64,000 nucleotides of DNA from Oxyruncus cristatus. Lineage: Eukaryota > Chordata > Aves > Passeriformes > Cotingidae. This document shows positions 1 to 12,374 of the stretch, piece after piece (positions within the stretch are counted from its first letter, which is position 1; every line of letters begins with the position of its first letter). Made by a program: the position numbers and the translations under genes. The notes beneath the pieces are model-generated. The model was not told where the DNA came from. It worked only from the letters and a program-made list of their open reading frames with translations, and made no database searches. The stretch is taken from the NCBI GenBank assembly GCA_013399855.1, contig VXAY01000172.1, positions 1,081,828-1,145,827 on the forward strand, written 5' to 3'.

Positions 1-106
1 AAAAAAAAAAAAAAAAAAACCACAACCTATGCCAAGGCAAAGCATTTTATTTAATTAGGCAAGTAGTTACATAAAAAAATAGAATTTAATGTTGAAAGTT
101 TATGTT

Positions 107-1926
107 TGTACTGGTTTGGGCTGGGATGGAGTTAATTTTCTTCACAGTGGCAGTATAGGGTTGTGTTTTGGACTTGTGCTAAAAAAGTGTTGAAAACAGA
201 GATGTTTTTGTTACTGCTGAGCAGGGCTTAGCTCATGGCCTTTTCTGCTCCTCATACCACCCCACCAGCAGTGATGCTGAGGGGGCAAAAGGAACTGGGA
301 GGTGACACAGCCAGGACAACTGACTTCAACTGGCCAAAGCGACATCCCACACTGTATGTCATCATGCTCATACAAAGCTGGGGGGTGTCATGGTTTAGCC
401 CATCCCCCCCAGTATTGGGGTAGAAAATGGTTAACTCCAGGTGAAATTCTGGCCAAGTAGCCAATCAAAGACTTTTGTGACGTCTCTACGAATGACATAT
501 TTAACAAACCAGAAAAGAAAGGTGTTGCACAGAAGAAATTCCAGCCCAGAGAAGAGCAGAGGAGAACAACAGATTGCAATGTAGCCTCCAAGGTCAGTGT
601 AGCAGGAGGAGGGAGGAGAGGCCTGGGGGGTCCCCCTCTCCCCCTCCAGCAGGGGAAAAGACTTAAAAACTAAAACCCCTGCCCCCTGTGGAAGATTAAT
701 TGGAGTGAAGAAACCTTCGTGTGGACCCTCCTGGGGCCTGGCCTGGCCTGGCCCAGGGAGGGCAGAGACTCGAGGCCAAGGCTGAATCACTTGGAAGCCG
801 CATGCAACAAGCTGCAGAAGAATTGCAGCCATGGAATGCTGAAGAAGCCAGTGAACTCTCCCTTGAGGGGCCGAGCACCCTCACAACCTTGGGACTTTGT
901 CCAAAAACTGAGCCTAACACTAAGCCCCTGATAGTGCAGGGCCCGGTGCAAATTTGGATCAGGTGTGATGGCAAGATGACCCCTTTCACTGCAAATGGGG
1001 GAGCAGTGGTAAATTGGAGTAGCCGACCGCAGCCAAGAGCCAAGAGTGTCTGGCCAAAAGCAGAAAGCCAGAAGAATTCCAGAGAGGAGAGAAGAGGATA
1101 TTTGGAGCAGCAGAGCATAGCACTGGAGAGTGTTCTTGGGTATGGACTGAGCCAAAAGAAACCCAGAATTCCTGTGACCCGGGGAGGGATGGTGACTCTT
1201 AGGAAACCCCCCGAAACTCCTCGGGGAAGGAACCTCCATGGAGCCCTATACTCCATGGTGACGACATGGTGATACGAGTGTTTCCCTCGAAGCCCATGGT
1301 AAACCCTCAGTAGCCGTAGACAAGCGGCTAGGGGTGGGAGGCAGACTCACCTACATTCCTATGGAGAGAGAGAGAGAGATTTTCGAGCTGTGGTGATTTG
1401 GAACTGTTACCTTAAGGACTTTTTCTTCTCCTCCTTCCTCTGGACTGTTTTTGAAGAAAAGAAGGAGGGGGGGTAGTTGCAAATATATGTTTGTTATTAT
1501 AAGAAAACTAGTTACAGTTGTTGTGTATATAATATAAGTATTCCCTTAGTTCTTATCGTGTAGCAATAAATTTTAATATTAATCCCCATGTCAAGGAGAT
1601 CTGTTTTGTCTATGTGAACTATTCTTACCTATTAGCAAAATTTATGGGTTAACAGAAATCAAAGGGCTAAAGCGTTGACAGCGGGGAAAGAAGAAGGAAG
1701 GGGGGACATTTGGAGTGATGATGTTCTTTCTTCCCAAGTCACTGTTATGTGTGATAAAGCCCAGCTGTTCTGAAGATGGCTGAACACCTGCCTGCCCATG
1801 GGAAGTGGTGAATTAATTCCTTCTTTTGCTTTGTTTGCTAATTCCAATTCTCTCCCCCATCCCACCGGGAGTAGTGAGCTAAGAGTTGTGTGGTGTTCAG
1901 TTGCCAGTTGGGGTTAAACCACACCA
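107..1926 (-). mobile_element. Solo LTR of an avian endogenous retrovirus, interrupted by a second LTR
   Basis: The outer LTR is in minus orientation. It begins at 1926 with TGGTGTGGTTTAACCCC and ends at 107 with CCAGTACA (TG...CA ends). It is flanked by a perfect 5-bp target-site duplication, ATGTT, at 102-106 and 1927-1931. Two blocks, 107-385 and 1681-1926 (about 525 bases together), match a TGGTTTAACCCC-type LTR family I know from songbird genomes. The 5-bp duplication points to an ERVL-like group. Between the blocks lies another LTR. No gag, pol or env remains. Confidence 0.85.
386..1680 (+). mobile_element. Long solo LTR (about 1.3 kb) nested inside the outer LTR
   Basis: This block begins TGTCATGGTTTAGCCC and ends GTTGACA, so it has TG...CA ends. 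It splits the outer LTR within its GCTGGGGGAAGAAGAAGG region. Flanks are GGGGGG at 380-385 and GCGGGG at 1681-1686, a 6-bp duplication with one mismatch, as expected for an ERVK-like (beta-retroviral) insertion. A TATA-like GTATATAATATAAG near 1527 and AATAAA at 1565-1570 give the U3-R-U5 order, with a U3 of about 1.15 kb and a U5 of about 95 bases. An ATG-initiated open frame of 156 codons (802-1272) lies in U3; opposite-strand frames are also open, so coding is doubtful. Confidence 0.7.
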
Positions 1927-4066
1927 ATGTTTCCAGCAAATAATTTCTATAACTGTTTATTATACTAAGTGACCATTACAAGCTATGTTTGTATTTCAAA
2001 ATTCAAGCATGAATATTTCTTCTGGTTGTCCTCATTTTAGTGTTTTTCTAAACAATTTAGGCATCCAAACACAAGTGTTTGGGATCATATTAGGTCAACA
2101 TTTCGAAAACATCTCACTGCAGGTAAAACACAAAACACAGGACAATATGGTCTGTTTTAAAGTGGTTGCAAGAATCCAGAGAGTTTAAAATGGCTTTAGA
2201 CACCCATAGTCATCTCAATAACTTCCTCAGAGTAAGAATTTCAATTAAAAAAAATTTAAAAAAAAGTTTAATTAAATTTATTGCACTAGTCTTACATAAG
2301 ACTTGAAAATGTTAATCTAAGAGCCTGAAGCTGAATGTCTCTTACACCCATCTCTTAAAACACTCCAAACCTAAACATGAAACAAGGTATGTTGTATTTT
2401 TAGAAATAAAGCATATGTTTTACTCATGATGATCTGACAAGCTCAGTACTAAGTAGCGCAAACCATGGCCAGACACAGAACAGTTCCATCCACTCAACAC
2501 AATTTACCATCAGGATAATTCTAAAACTTTCTTCCTTAGCATTATAATATAAAACCAACTCTAACAGTAGGATTGGCGTTTAGTAAAACAGGTAATAGTT
2601 TGTTGCAGCAGTCACACAAACCTGTACCAGGAAAGGAAAAACTGTAGAGCACGAAGAAGTGAGAAAGCTAAATTTGCTTGATAGGATTACAAAGAATTCT
2701 GCATCTGAAGACCCTTCAGACAGCTGCTTTTGAACTAGGTTTTTGCACAGATCAGGCCTTAACACTATCAAAAGGAAAGTGGTGACAAACTTGAAGTAGT
2801 TTTAGAGATCTCTTCATGTTTTTGACTTGATTTGCAGCACATGTGAAATTCAACTTGCCATTCAAGGAGAGATTACTCCTATCAAAAGGAGTAAAATGTA
2901 GAGGTACCTAAAGGAAATCATAAAGTATTAGCAAGATAAGCACATTGCAGCAGTTGGGAAGAGAAATAAAGCAATGGCTCAGAGTGGAAAAATATTTTAA
3001 TGAAGCAATATGATGATGACATAGACAGGCCTTGCTGCTCCACAATTAGACAGAGAAAAAAAAAATTAAATTGTTCAGTTGAATAATGTTTTGAAAGTCT
3101 TAAGTATGACTACAAAGATGAGTATAATCAGTTTTTGAAAATGACACAATCCCCTTTAGGACTTGAGCTACATTTAAGGTAATGCCTTTTTGCAGTACTT
3201 TTCCTGGTTTACAAGAAATATTTCATTATTTAAAGGAAAAATCACAGAGAGTAAAAGCAGGCATCTCCAGTGACCATTTAAATTTTTTGGTCTATTTATT
3301 ATACACAGGCTTTCTAACATCAATTGTAAATACTTAATTTGACCTTGAAAGCCAGAGTCATCCAGTGATACTTTCAGTGGCAGTGCTGCAGACTTTCTCT
3401 ATTCCCTCTGCTATAAATAAGACTTCACTGAGTCAATCAAGCAATGGATACTGGGAAGAGAGTGTAATCCTCACTCATTTTATATATGCTTTGCCACTTT
3501 CAAAAACATGATTTTTTTTTTCCCCTCTTCCATTTAATTTGTGGGATTCGCTGTTAGAAAATGGTGGTACATTAGGGAGCATGAGAAGAGACAACTGTCC
3601 ATGCCACCTAAACTTTGTATAGTGTCTTTGTTTATAGTTATGTGATGACTCAAGCTTGCCACCAGAAAGAACAGATTATTTTTACAACTACAATGAAAAT
3701 AAACTGAGGGCAAGTCTCTAGAAATACAATACTGCTATTTAATACAAAATTGTTTTAAAATAACTTAAAAAAATAAATCCTGAAAAGACACTTAAAGGTT
3801 TAAATGCAACTCCAACACCTGTATTGTTAACCATCAGCTAACGAGTAAGATAAATTCCTCTGACATACTACTCTTCCTTAACTAAGTCAAAATAGCCCAC
3901 CACGTGCTCCCCTTGCCTACTGCAACAGAAAGTAAGAGATTAGTTTAAATACTGAAGACTATCTTCAGGAAGGAGGTATAAATCTCCAGTATTTAAAGAA
4001 ATGAGAAAATTCTCCCTCTACTGCCACCAAACTGCTGAGAGTGTTCTTTCCAGCTAGAGGCTGAAT

Positions 4067-4145
4067 CACAAAATCAGTCAGGAAGGGACCACAGTGGGTA
4101 ATCTGGTCCAACCTCCCTTCTCAAGCAGGATCATTCCAGAGTATA
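4067..4145 (-). mobile_element. CR1 LINE 3'-end fragment
   Basis: The plus strand reads AATCACAAAATCAGTCAGGAAGGGACC then GGTCCAACCTCC, the diverged 3' end of a CR1 retrotransposon in minus orientation. It is short and 5'-truncated, and a second CR1 begins just after it. Confidence 0.65.
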
Positions 4146-4179
4146 AATCCATGGTACTGGAATTTGGAAAATCAAAAGA

Positions 4180-5195
4180 ATCATGGAAACACAGAGTAAT
4201 TCAGGCTGGAAGGGGCCTCAGGAGGTCTAGTACAAACTATTCCTCAAAGTAGGCTCAGCTGTGAGGTCAGCCCAGGTTACTCAGCATTTTATTCAGCTGG
4301 GTCTTGAAATTCTCTGAAGACAGAAACCACATAACCTCTCCAGTACCCAGTCATGGGGAAAAAAAAAAACAAAAACAAACAAACAAAAAAACCAAAACAC
4401 ATCAAACAACAACTTTTCCTTATATCTAATCTGAATCACTCCTGTTTCAATTCAGTAAATGCCAAGAGTCAATTCCATCTTCACTGTAACCTCCCCATAG
4501 GCACTGGGAGTCCACCTCTTCTCCAAACTGAACAAACTCAATTCCTGCTGCCTCTCCTACTAGGGCAAGGTCCCATCATGGTGGGTTTTGCTGAAAGTGC
4601 TCCAATTTATCGGCAGCTTCCCTGTATCACGGACCTAAAACCTAGATGTGATGCAAGGAGTGCTGAATAATCAGGGAGGATAATCACTTGTCTTGATCTA
4701 CTGGCTATGTGCCTGGTGATACAGTCCAGGTTGTTGATGGCCAACTCCCTTCATTGCCAGGGATTTGCTGTCCCCCAGTGCCCTCAGGGTTTCCTGCAGA
4801 GCTGCTCCCCCAAGCCCCTCTGTTCCCTATATACAGGGAACCTCCTCTGCCAGGAGCTTTTCCTTCCCAGGTGCAAGACTTGGCATTTGTCTTTGCTGAA
4901 TATCTTCATCTTCTTGATGGATCACTCCTCCTGCCTTCTAAGAATCCCTGAATATCAGCCATTCCCTTGCAGTAGCCTATCACCTGGTCATCCCCACCTC
5001 ATGTTGTGTCACCTGCAAACACGAGAGTGCACCACACTGCCTGCTCCAGTCACTGATAAAGACAGGTTCCCATACAGATCCCCACAGGACTCCACGCACA
5101 GTGTGAACCATTAACCACCACCCTCTGACTCAGGCCATGCAATTAGTTTTTTATTCACCTGGTTGTCCCTTAATCCAGATTAATTCCAATTGCTT
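4180..5195 (-). mobile_element. CR1 LINE, 5'-truncated, about 1 kb
   Basis: The 3' end (AATCATGGAAACACAGAGTAATTCAGGCTGG) is at the left. Rightward the plus strand follows the reverse complement of CR1: the CTCCAAACTGAACAAACTCAATTCCTGC segment, the CAGGTGCAAGACTTGGCATTTG segment, the TGTGTCACCTGCAAAC segment and CCCCACAGGACTCC. It fades out near 5195. Open frames of 80-135 codons here are shadows of the element. An A-rich insertion lies at 4358-4400. Confidence 0.8.
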
Positions 5196-7129
5196 GGCCT
5201 GGTAGGCCTACCAAGAATGCTAGTGCTGGCACAAAAGAAAAAAGCAGGAATAGGAGACAAAATGGGAAGATGTAATGCAAAAAACCCAAGACTACTCCTT
5301 TCAACAGCAGCACGGACTGACATGAATTAAAATGGCAGAATATCCAAACCTATGGTGCATTAACTTTCTAAATCTTAAACTTAATTGCTTCCAATGCTCA
5401 AACCATACTTCAGCTTAGATGCATCCAGCTCATGCAAGCTCAGATGGAGAGATTTAAATCACCACCCCACGAGTAGAGATACAGCAGTTTCACCAGGTTT
5501 GTTAAAATACCTTTAAAATTGTATCAGATCAGAATTTCACGTTCAACAAATGCCACTAAGCCTCACTTTCAGAAAAGATGCTAATTTTTTTTCCTTTCCT
5601 GTATACCTTTTTATTTTACACTCAGCCCAAAAACTATACACATCATAGGTATCAACAACATATTTTTCATCCTACAGATAAAAAACTGAGAATGCTGAAG
5701 AGCAGCAAGTTTACCACACATCAAAGGAAAGGTGGCTGTGCATAAGTCTCTTTTAAGCTTAGCTGGTTGTGGCAAAAACATCAAGTGCGCATTTGGTAGC
5801 TAGATGCTACAGCAGTAAGAACTATGAAAATAGATTTTGAGGGAGAGGGCGTAAATCTATTTACTGCCAAATTGAGTACAAAATATAAACATTAAATCTA
5901 ACCATCTGAACAATTCTATTCAGACTGTGAATGAAGAGCTCTCTTAGGTGAGCAGTTGGCCAATTTGCTCATCTGTGTCAGGCTTCTTGCTACATGTTTC
6001 ATTGTACTAACTTAGTTGCGAGTGTTAACCCCCTAGTGCTGTAGTGAAGACATTTAATCACCTTTGTGAGCTAGACTATGCATGATTACACTATCAATTT
6101 GACTGAGGAAGGATGTCCCAAAGCTGACTGAATCAGCTTTACTTACATCATGTCTCTTAGTACAATGTTCAGATGGCTGTTTGAATACATAACATCAGTT
6201 TGATATTTCCTGTTTCTTTCAGATAGGATAAGAAATCTAAAGCACAATTTGCGTGGATCACAAGTAATTCAGATAGCATATTACTATCTAAAGGATGAAT
6301 TCGAGCAATTCTGCAGATAGGAAAAAAACAGATTATTTGTGTACTGGAAACAGGTCTACTTTTCATTCCTACTGGATAGCACAGATGTACAGGTGGTCTC
6401 TAAGGGGTTATCCAGTTTTCTTACACAATTATCTAAGTGATCCTCCTACACTTCATCATTATTCTTCTAAAGGAGGTCACAAAACAAAGAAATAACAACT
6501 GCACAACCCTTAAGAACTAATATGCCACACTCTCCAATAAAAAATTATTACTAAAATCACACAAAATGTTCTTTTTGGGTACTCCCAAGTAGCACATTAC
6601 AATAATAACAATTTCCAGGACAGCAGTGGGCAACCATCTCAAGTTTATCACAGGCCTGCAGCAAAATTATTTAATGAAAACTATCATAGTGTTCATTACC
6701 ATAAAACTCCACCTTCCAAAACTTGATGGGTGAGTTTTTTGGATAACTGGTTTTGGAGATTTTTCAGAGCAAGGAGCTCGTGGGTGGAAAGCAGGGAAGG
6801 ATTACCTTCGTAAGTAGTATGAATCACGATGTGCTACATTAATAAATAGATCCTAATAAACTAAATGTAAAATGAATGAATGCAAGAGCAAGCACAATAG
6901 TTTTTCAACCCTATTAATTCAGCAAGTTTAGTTTATGACAACACTACAGAACAGAAGGGTCCCATAGAAGCACGAAAACAATGACACACAGGCAATGGTG
7001 AAAGAGCAGGCAATCCTTTATCATAAACCTAAACTAGATTTTTCCTTTTTACCTGATTTCTGTATGACCTTTTCAAATGCAAATTCTTCCAAATGAGAAA
7101 ATATCCTGTTACAGGGCTCATGTGTACAC

Positions 7130-7305
7130 CTGCATGAACTGCACCAAGCTGCTGCAGGATGTGTGAAGCAACAGTCCTGTGCCGTGTTTCTTCGAGCAGC
7201 TCATTCGTGGCAGCAAGCAGCAGACTTAAAATTGTGCCATGGACACTGCTATTTGCAATATGATGAATGTTTTTAATGTCCAATAACTAGTATCCAGCTT
7301 ATCAG
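7130..7305 (-). pseudogene. Exon-like segment, frame-broken, inside MTA3 intron 3
   Basis: On the minus strand a near-ideal acceptor (branch-like CTAAT, then TTTCTGTTTCAG) at 7306 is followed by 176 bases ending CATGCAG|GTGTAC. From about 7283 one frame is open and protein-like: NSSVHGTILSLLLAATNE, then LLEETRHRTVASHILQQLG. An in-frame TAG lies just upstream, and the frame open at the acceptor side stops at TTTTAA, so no single frame spans the segment. HGT...HRT weakly recalls the HEAT-like protein THADA, whose gene lies further along the same human chromosomal region. It could be a decayed exon, a non-coding exon or chance. Confidence 0.25.
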
Positions 7306-10300
7306 CTGAAACAGAAATCAATTAGTAGTTTTTCCAAAGTGTACATATGTTTAGAGCTATGTGGGAAAGAAAGCAGAAAATTTTAGTTCTACCCTCAAAT
7401 CCAGGCTGGCAAACCACCCATGAACAGAAGTGCACATGGCAAATCTGACACTGCCCAAGAAATAATTTTTAAATCCATCACCTGGCTCATGAAATACAAA
7501 GGCTATCTGTAACAATGCCATGTAACCTGCATGAATAACAATTACACCTGATTTTAAGAAAAGGGAGATATGCATCTTCCATTTTCACGAGACAGATGCT
7601 ATTAACAGCTTTTCCCATCACTTAGATTTTCACCATTTCCATGTGAAACTCTTGCTCATATCTTGTTAAAATAAGATGGTCTTTCTTTTAGCATAGGCAA
7701 CAGGTCTGTTTGGTCTAGTCGGTTAACAAGTTGCATAGTTGCCTCTCCTTAAGAAAATGCAGTGTAAATATTCAAAAATTAATAAATGTATCATGTAGAT
7801 AGCTAAGCACACAAAAAAAAAATCTCTTATGTTTTCTCTAAGAACCTGAAGTCCAGATTTAAGATCTACAGTGGCATTTTCTTTCAGTGTGACAATAACC
7901 ACAGTTTGAGAGATCTAACCTGCTTTTCTAACATTCAATTCACATCCTCAAAAGCCAGTAAACAACTTTTCAAAATTTGTTGGCAGAGATGAAAAGGCAC
8001 AGATTGTACAAGCACTTTCCTACCCCTACTCAGAATGGCATATGATTCTGCTTATAAAACATAAATTATTTATCTTCTACAGTATCTTCTTACAGAAGGG
8101 CTGAATTTTGTTTGATTTTTTGCAGAAAGAAAAGAAGTAGGGAAAAAATAGAAAGAAAAGAAAAAAGAAAAGAGAAAAAAGTATTTGTATGTCCTGTTCT
8201 TGAGTAAACTTAATCAAAAACACTAAAGCTCTATGTAGAGGATTTGGAAATGAGAATATTATCAAAGATAAATGCCTGCTCAGTGAAAACACAGTAAGAA
8301 AGCACTTCTGTCTATAGACCTGACAAGACAAGCAGGAATAGGAGTTCATGCACTCTGATGGTCTCTGTAAGACTTAAAGATATTTTTTTCCATCTTCAAC
8401 TACTTTAGAGATTTACCTTCCAGCATAGATTATTTCCTTGATGCCTGTACAGATATACTGAGATTATAATTTACAGGAACTGTAATATATACATATACAT
8501 ATGAACTGAGAGAAGTGTAAAGAGATATGAATACATGTATTACTTCAAATTATTAAAACCTTTTAATTTATTAGTTCTGATACCAGGAGAAAAATAAGCA
8601 CACAAAGTAGCATAGGAATAAACAGCACATTGTATTAACTAGTCAGATTTTAATACATATGCCATTCTCATTTTTTTTTAATAAATGGAAATGAAGGTCA
8701 AGTAAACCAATGAAGTTCTTCTATGCTCAGTACTTTGCTTTGTGGACAACACATTCAAATAACATGTTCTTTTGCATCAAGTCAAGCATCAAAAATCATC
8801 AATTATTCACCTCATACAAGGTAAGTGTTCAGTATTCTGATTCTGGATTTTTCCCTTTTTACTAAGAACAAAAATTAAAAACAGAAAAGAAAGGGGAGAG
8901 CATTATGAAAGTATATGAAGCAGTTCCCCTTTGAAGGCAAATATAAATATAAAAGCTGTCCATATATCAAAACCATTTTTCTTGTATGATACCTGGCAAC
9001 TGAGCCCTTGGCTTCTTGAGGCCCTACTGAGAATAACAGCATCAGGATTTTGCTCCCAACAGCAGCATCAGTCAAAGTATGGTCTAAAGGAACTGTCACA
9101 CAGCAAAGGGCCACAGTACCCTCTAGGACTACGTTACAGGTCACTGACTCTGCCAACATGAACGATTCCTACAGTGCTTTAAGTCACAACAAGGCTGTAC
9201 TTTTAAGAGAGGAAACTGAAAAATGACTCCCTTCAGTGTTGTGTGTCACTGTCACAATCCTTCACAAACGAAAATTTAAATCTATCATTCAGCATATCAA
9301 AAGAGGGAAGCTAGCTAATTTAGTTGTGCTGGTTTTTGATAGATGCTTAACATGTTGTACAAGTAGAAAAGGCACATGCACTTATATAACCCTTGGATGT
9401 ATGCATAGCCCAGCAACTATGCAATCTGCACAGAGAACACATCCTATGTACTGTAATAAATTTTCAAACAGGTTTTGGTGACAGTAGGTGACAGTCAAAA
9501 TGAACTACTTAGCTACTCAAAGCCTTTTAGGAATTTTATAAATGTAGAACAGGCTTTTATGGAGAAAAACCTGCGTCTTTTACCACTCAAACTTGTTTTG
9601 CTCATGGGAGTGATGAATTCCACATTATACAAAACAATCTCCCTGCAAAGATCAGAATCATTTGTGTAGCATATCAAAATCATAATCAAAGCAGGCTCAC
9701 ACTACAAATCTTTACTTGATCAGAGAGGGTTACAAACAGTAGCTGAGGTAAAAAACAAAGTATTGATCAAACAGACAAATCACACTGTCAAATAGCATAG
9801 CCACTCCAGCCACCCATTCCATTTGGTTCAAGGCATGTCAAACTCCACATATATGGTAATTTTGAATCCTGTTATTTGTGCAGGCTGCCTTCAGCAGAGT
9901 TTAGAGACAAACCACACAAGTACTTTCCAGATTAATCTAATCAGCTTCTTCTACCTAGTCCATAACAGCTCAGGCCATACATATACATACACTCAGCAGC
10001 ACATGAATTAGCTTGGGTAGGACACACTACACCCACTCTCACACAGTGCCTTGCCCAAACTAAAAAGCTCCACCTCTACCGTCATGTGTGCAGTTACATG
10101 CATGTGTGAGTATCACCAAGGGCAACTACTGCATGATACAGACATTCAAGAATTAGTGTTGCTAAGTCTTTAATTCAGACCTGATTCCTGATTCATACAT
10201 TTAATTGCCACGGCATGATGGGAAAGAAAAGTCTTTCTATATTAATAGTGAGTTTACATCATTCAGATTTAAAAATTATATAAACTACTGATTCAATTAG

Positions 10301-12352
10301 ACTATCAGAGAACTCTTTGAAGATGTAAAATGCATCTCTAATTGGAGCTTTACAGATAGAGATAACCTAGCAATGTTTTTGTAGTCTAAAATTTATGCCT
10401 CAGGTGCTTTGATACAGTGTGGGTGCACTGAGGAGAAAGTGAAAAAAAGTCAGGAAAAAAAGAAGCAGAACCATGTGAGATTATGGAAATCTAGGAGGTG
10501 TGAAACATCCTATTTATTTTTATGAGACAAAAGATTATGATAAATAACGTCAATTTAAATGTTACAAGAAATTTGGAGGTACCAAGAAAACAGTGTAGAA
10601 TCACTGGCCTGCCCAATTAATGAACAGAGGAGGCAAGAAAGTTAGCAGCTGAAAAACAGCAACCGTTTTCCAAAAAATCAAAAGAATCCCTGAACAAGTA
10701 CAGTAATACTAACACATGTATTTAAACTTGACCATAGGGAAATTAATCCTAAGAAACACAGGGAAACAGGATAATGCATGACACTTTAGCATTTCCCCGT
10801 GAATGCTGTCTCCTTCTAAAAACTCAAATGTGAAGAATTTATTTTGGTAGGGGAGCTCAAAAAAATGCCACCTTTTGTGCCCCACTGAGTTCCTCCCTAC
10901 CAAGGGAACATACTAAAAAAATTATTTCAGTATTTAAGTAATAAAAATAAAAGCTCTATTTCAGATACCTATTAAACAGTTTTAAGTATAAATATGAACT
11001 GATATTTTTCAGCTTTCTACTCTTCATAGCAAATTCACAGAATTAACCCAGATTTTGAGTTTAGTTTGTTTTCACATGCAGAAAAATTGGCAGCAATGTA
11101 TTCAAGCCTTTTAAATTATGTGGTCAGAAAAAAAGATTTTTGAGCTTAAAAAAAATTAATCTACATATGGCTACCCAAAATTATATGTTTACTATTAAGA
11201 GGTGAAAAGATGAAGCTAGCAGTTACTCTCTAGCTAGCTCATGCAAAAATTCAGATGCAGTTCCACAAGAGCTAAAAACTCCTAAAACTACAAACTTAGT
11301 TCAAAATCCATTCACTCCATTAAGAGAAGATCATTAAAATTCACAATCTAACAAGACATTCTGCACAAAAGGAAGAGTCTGAACGGCCACAGCAGTTAAT
11401 AATTCCACAAGATACTTGGAGCTGACAGTAAACTTGTTAATGAGACAATATAACTACTAATTCTAAAATGTCAGTCACGAAAAGAAGACTCAGATATTGT
11501 CAGAAGCAAAAAGCTCCTCATTACTGCTTCTTTATTGCTTTCATTGTTGAGCGGAAGAAACACTCACAAGTATACAGTTCTAGCACAAAAATCAAATGAA
11601 CAAAACATAATTTATGATACTACCCAAAGCATCCTTGAAAAAGATAATAGGGAGCCTTGAGACAAGTTTCTCCTTGGTGACAAGGAAGTAGTTTTGTACA
11701 AGGCTTGCCATATTTCAGCAAATTCTGAATTTTCTCCCCCTCTCCAAATAAATTACAAATGATGGCATTCTCTTGGGTAAAGGAAGGAAAACTTCATGTT
11801 CCATTGTCTCAGGAGACCAAAGAGGTCATGTCTTCCTCACACACCAAAAAAAAAACCAACACGCCTACTCAGCAAGTTCATTTCTAGTGAAAGTGATAGT
11901 TAGACTAATACATTTATGCCTTAGCATAAAAGCTACTCTGCCACTGATTAAAGAATTTGTTATCTGTATCATCCTTAAACGGTCCCCTTAGGGTGTGTCT
12001 CTCCCACATCACAGACTTCAGGATTGCCAGAATCAACATAACACTCCTGAATTTGCTAGTGCTTAGTTTACATGTCTCTATTAGTCAACTCATTAACATA
12101 TAACAGCAAAACTGCCACTGGAACTTCTGTAAACTAGTAAACTGTCCTGACTTATTCCCCTTACTATATTTGGGTTTGTCTTTGTTCACCACCCCATCTT
12201 CAAAACAAACCCACATCTTCTACTGCTTGCTCAGACACAGACTTTTGAAACACCTATCTTTTCCTCAGAGAGAAGAGGCTAAGTATGTAAGGTCCAACAC
12301 TACACTAGGTCAAAACTAATTTTCTCCTAATTCTTGGGGACTCACAGGGGAG

Positions 12353-12374
12353 GTGTGTGTGTGTGTGTGTGTGT
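12353..12374. repeat. (GT)11 microsatellite
   Basis: Eleven uninterrupted GT units in MTA3 intron 3. Likely polymorphic. Confidence 0.95.

Larger units (their letters stand above)
102..1931. repeat. Target-site duplication pair ATGTT around the outer LTR
   Basis: ATGTT at 102-106 and at 1927-1931 directly flanks the outer LTR, marking one insertion event in MTA3 intron 3 that predates the nested insertion. Confidence 0.8.

Noticed and set aside
431..1256. Minus-strand open frames of 133-186 codons in the left-hand LTR region
   Set aside because: They overlap one another within the nested LTR and begin at non-ATG codons; no conserved motif.
4353..5114. Open frames of 80-135 codons on the plus strand
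   Set aside because: They lie antisense within a CR1 element and resemble no gene.
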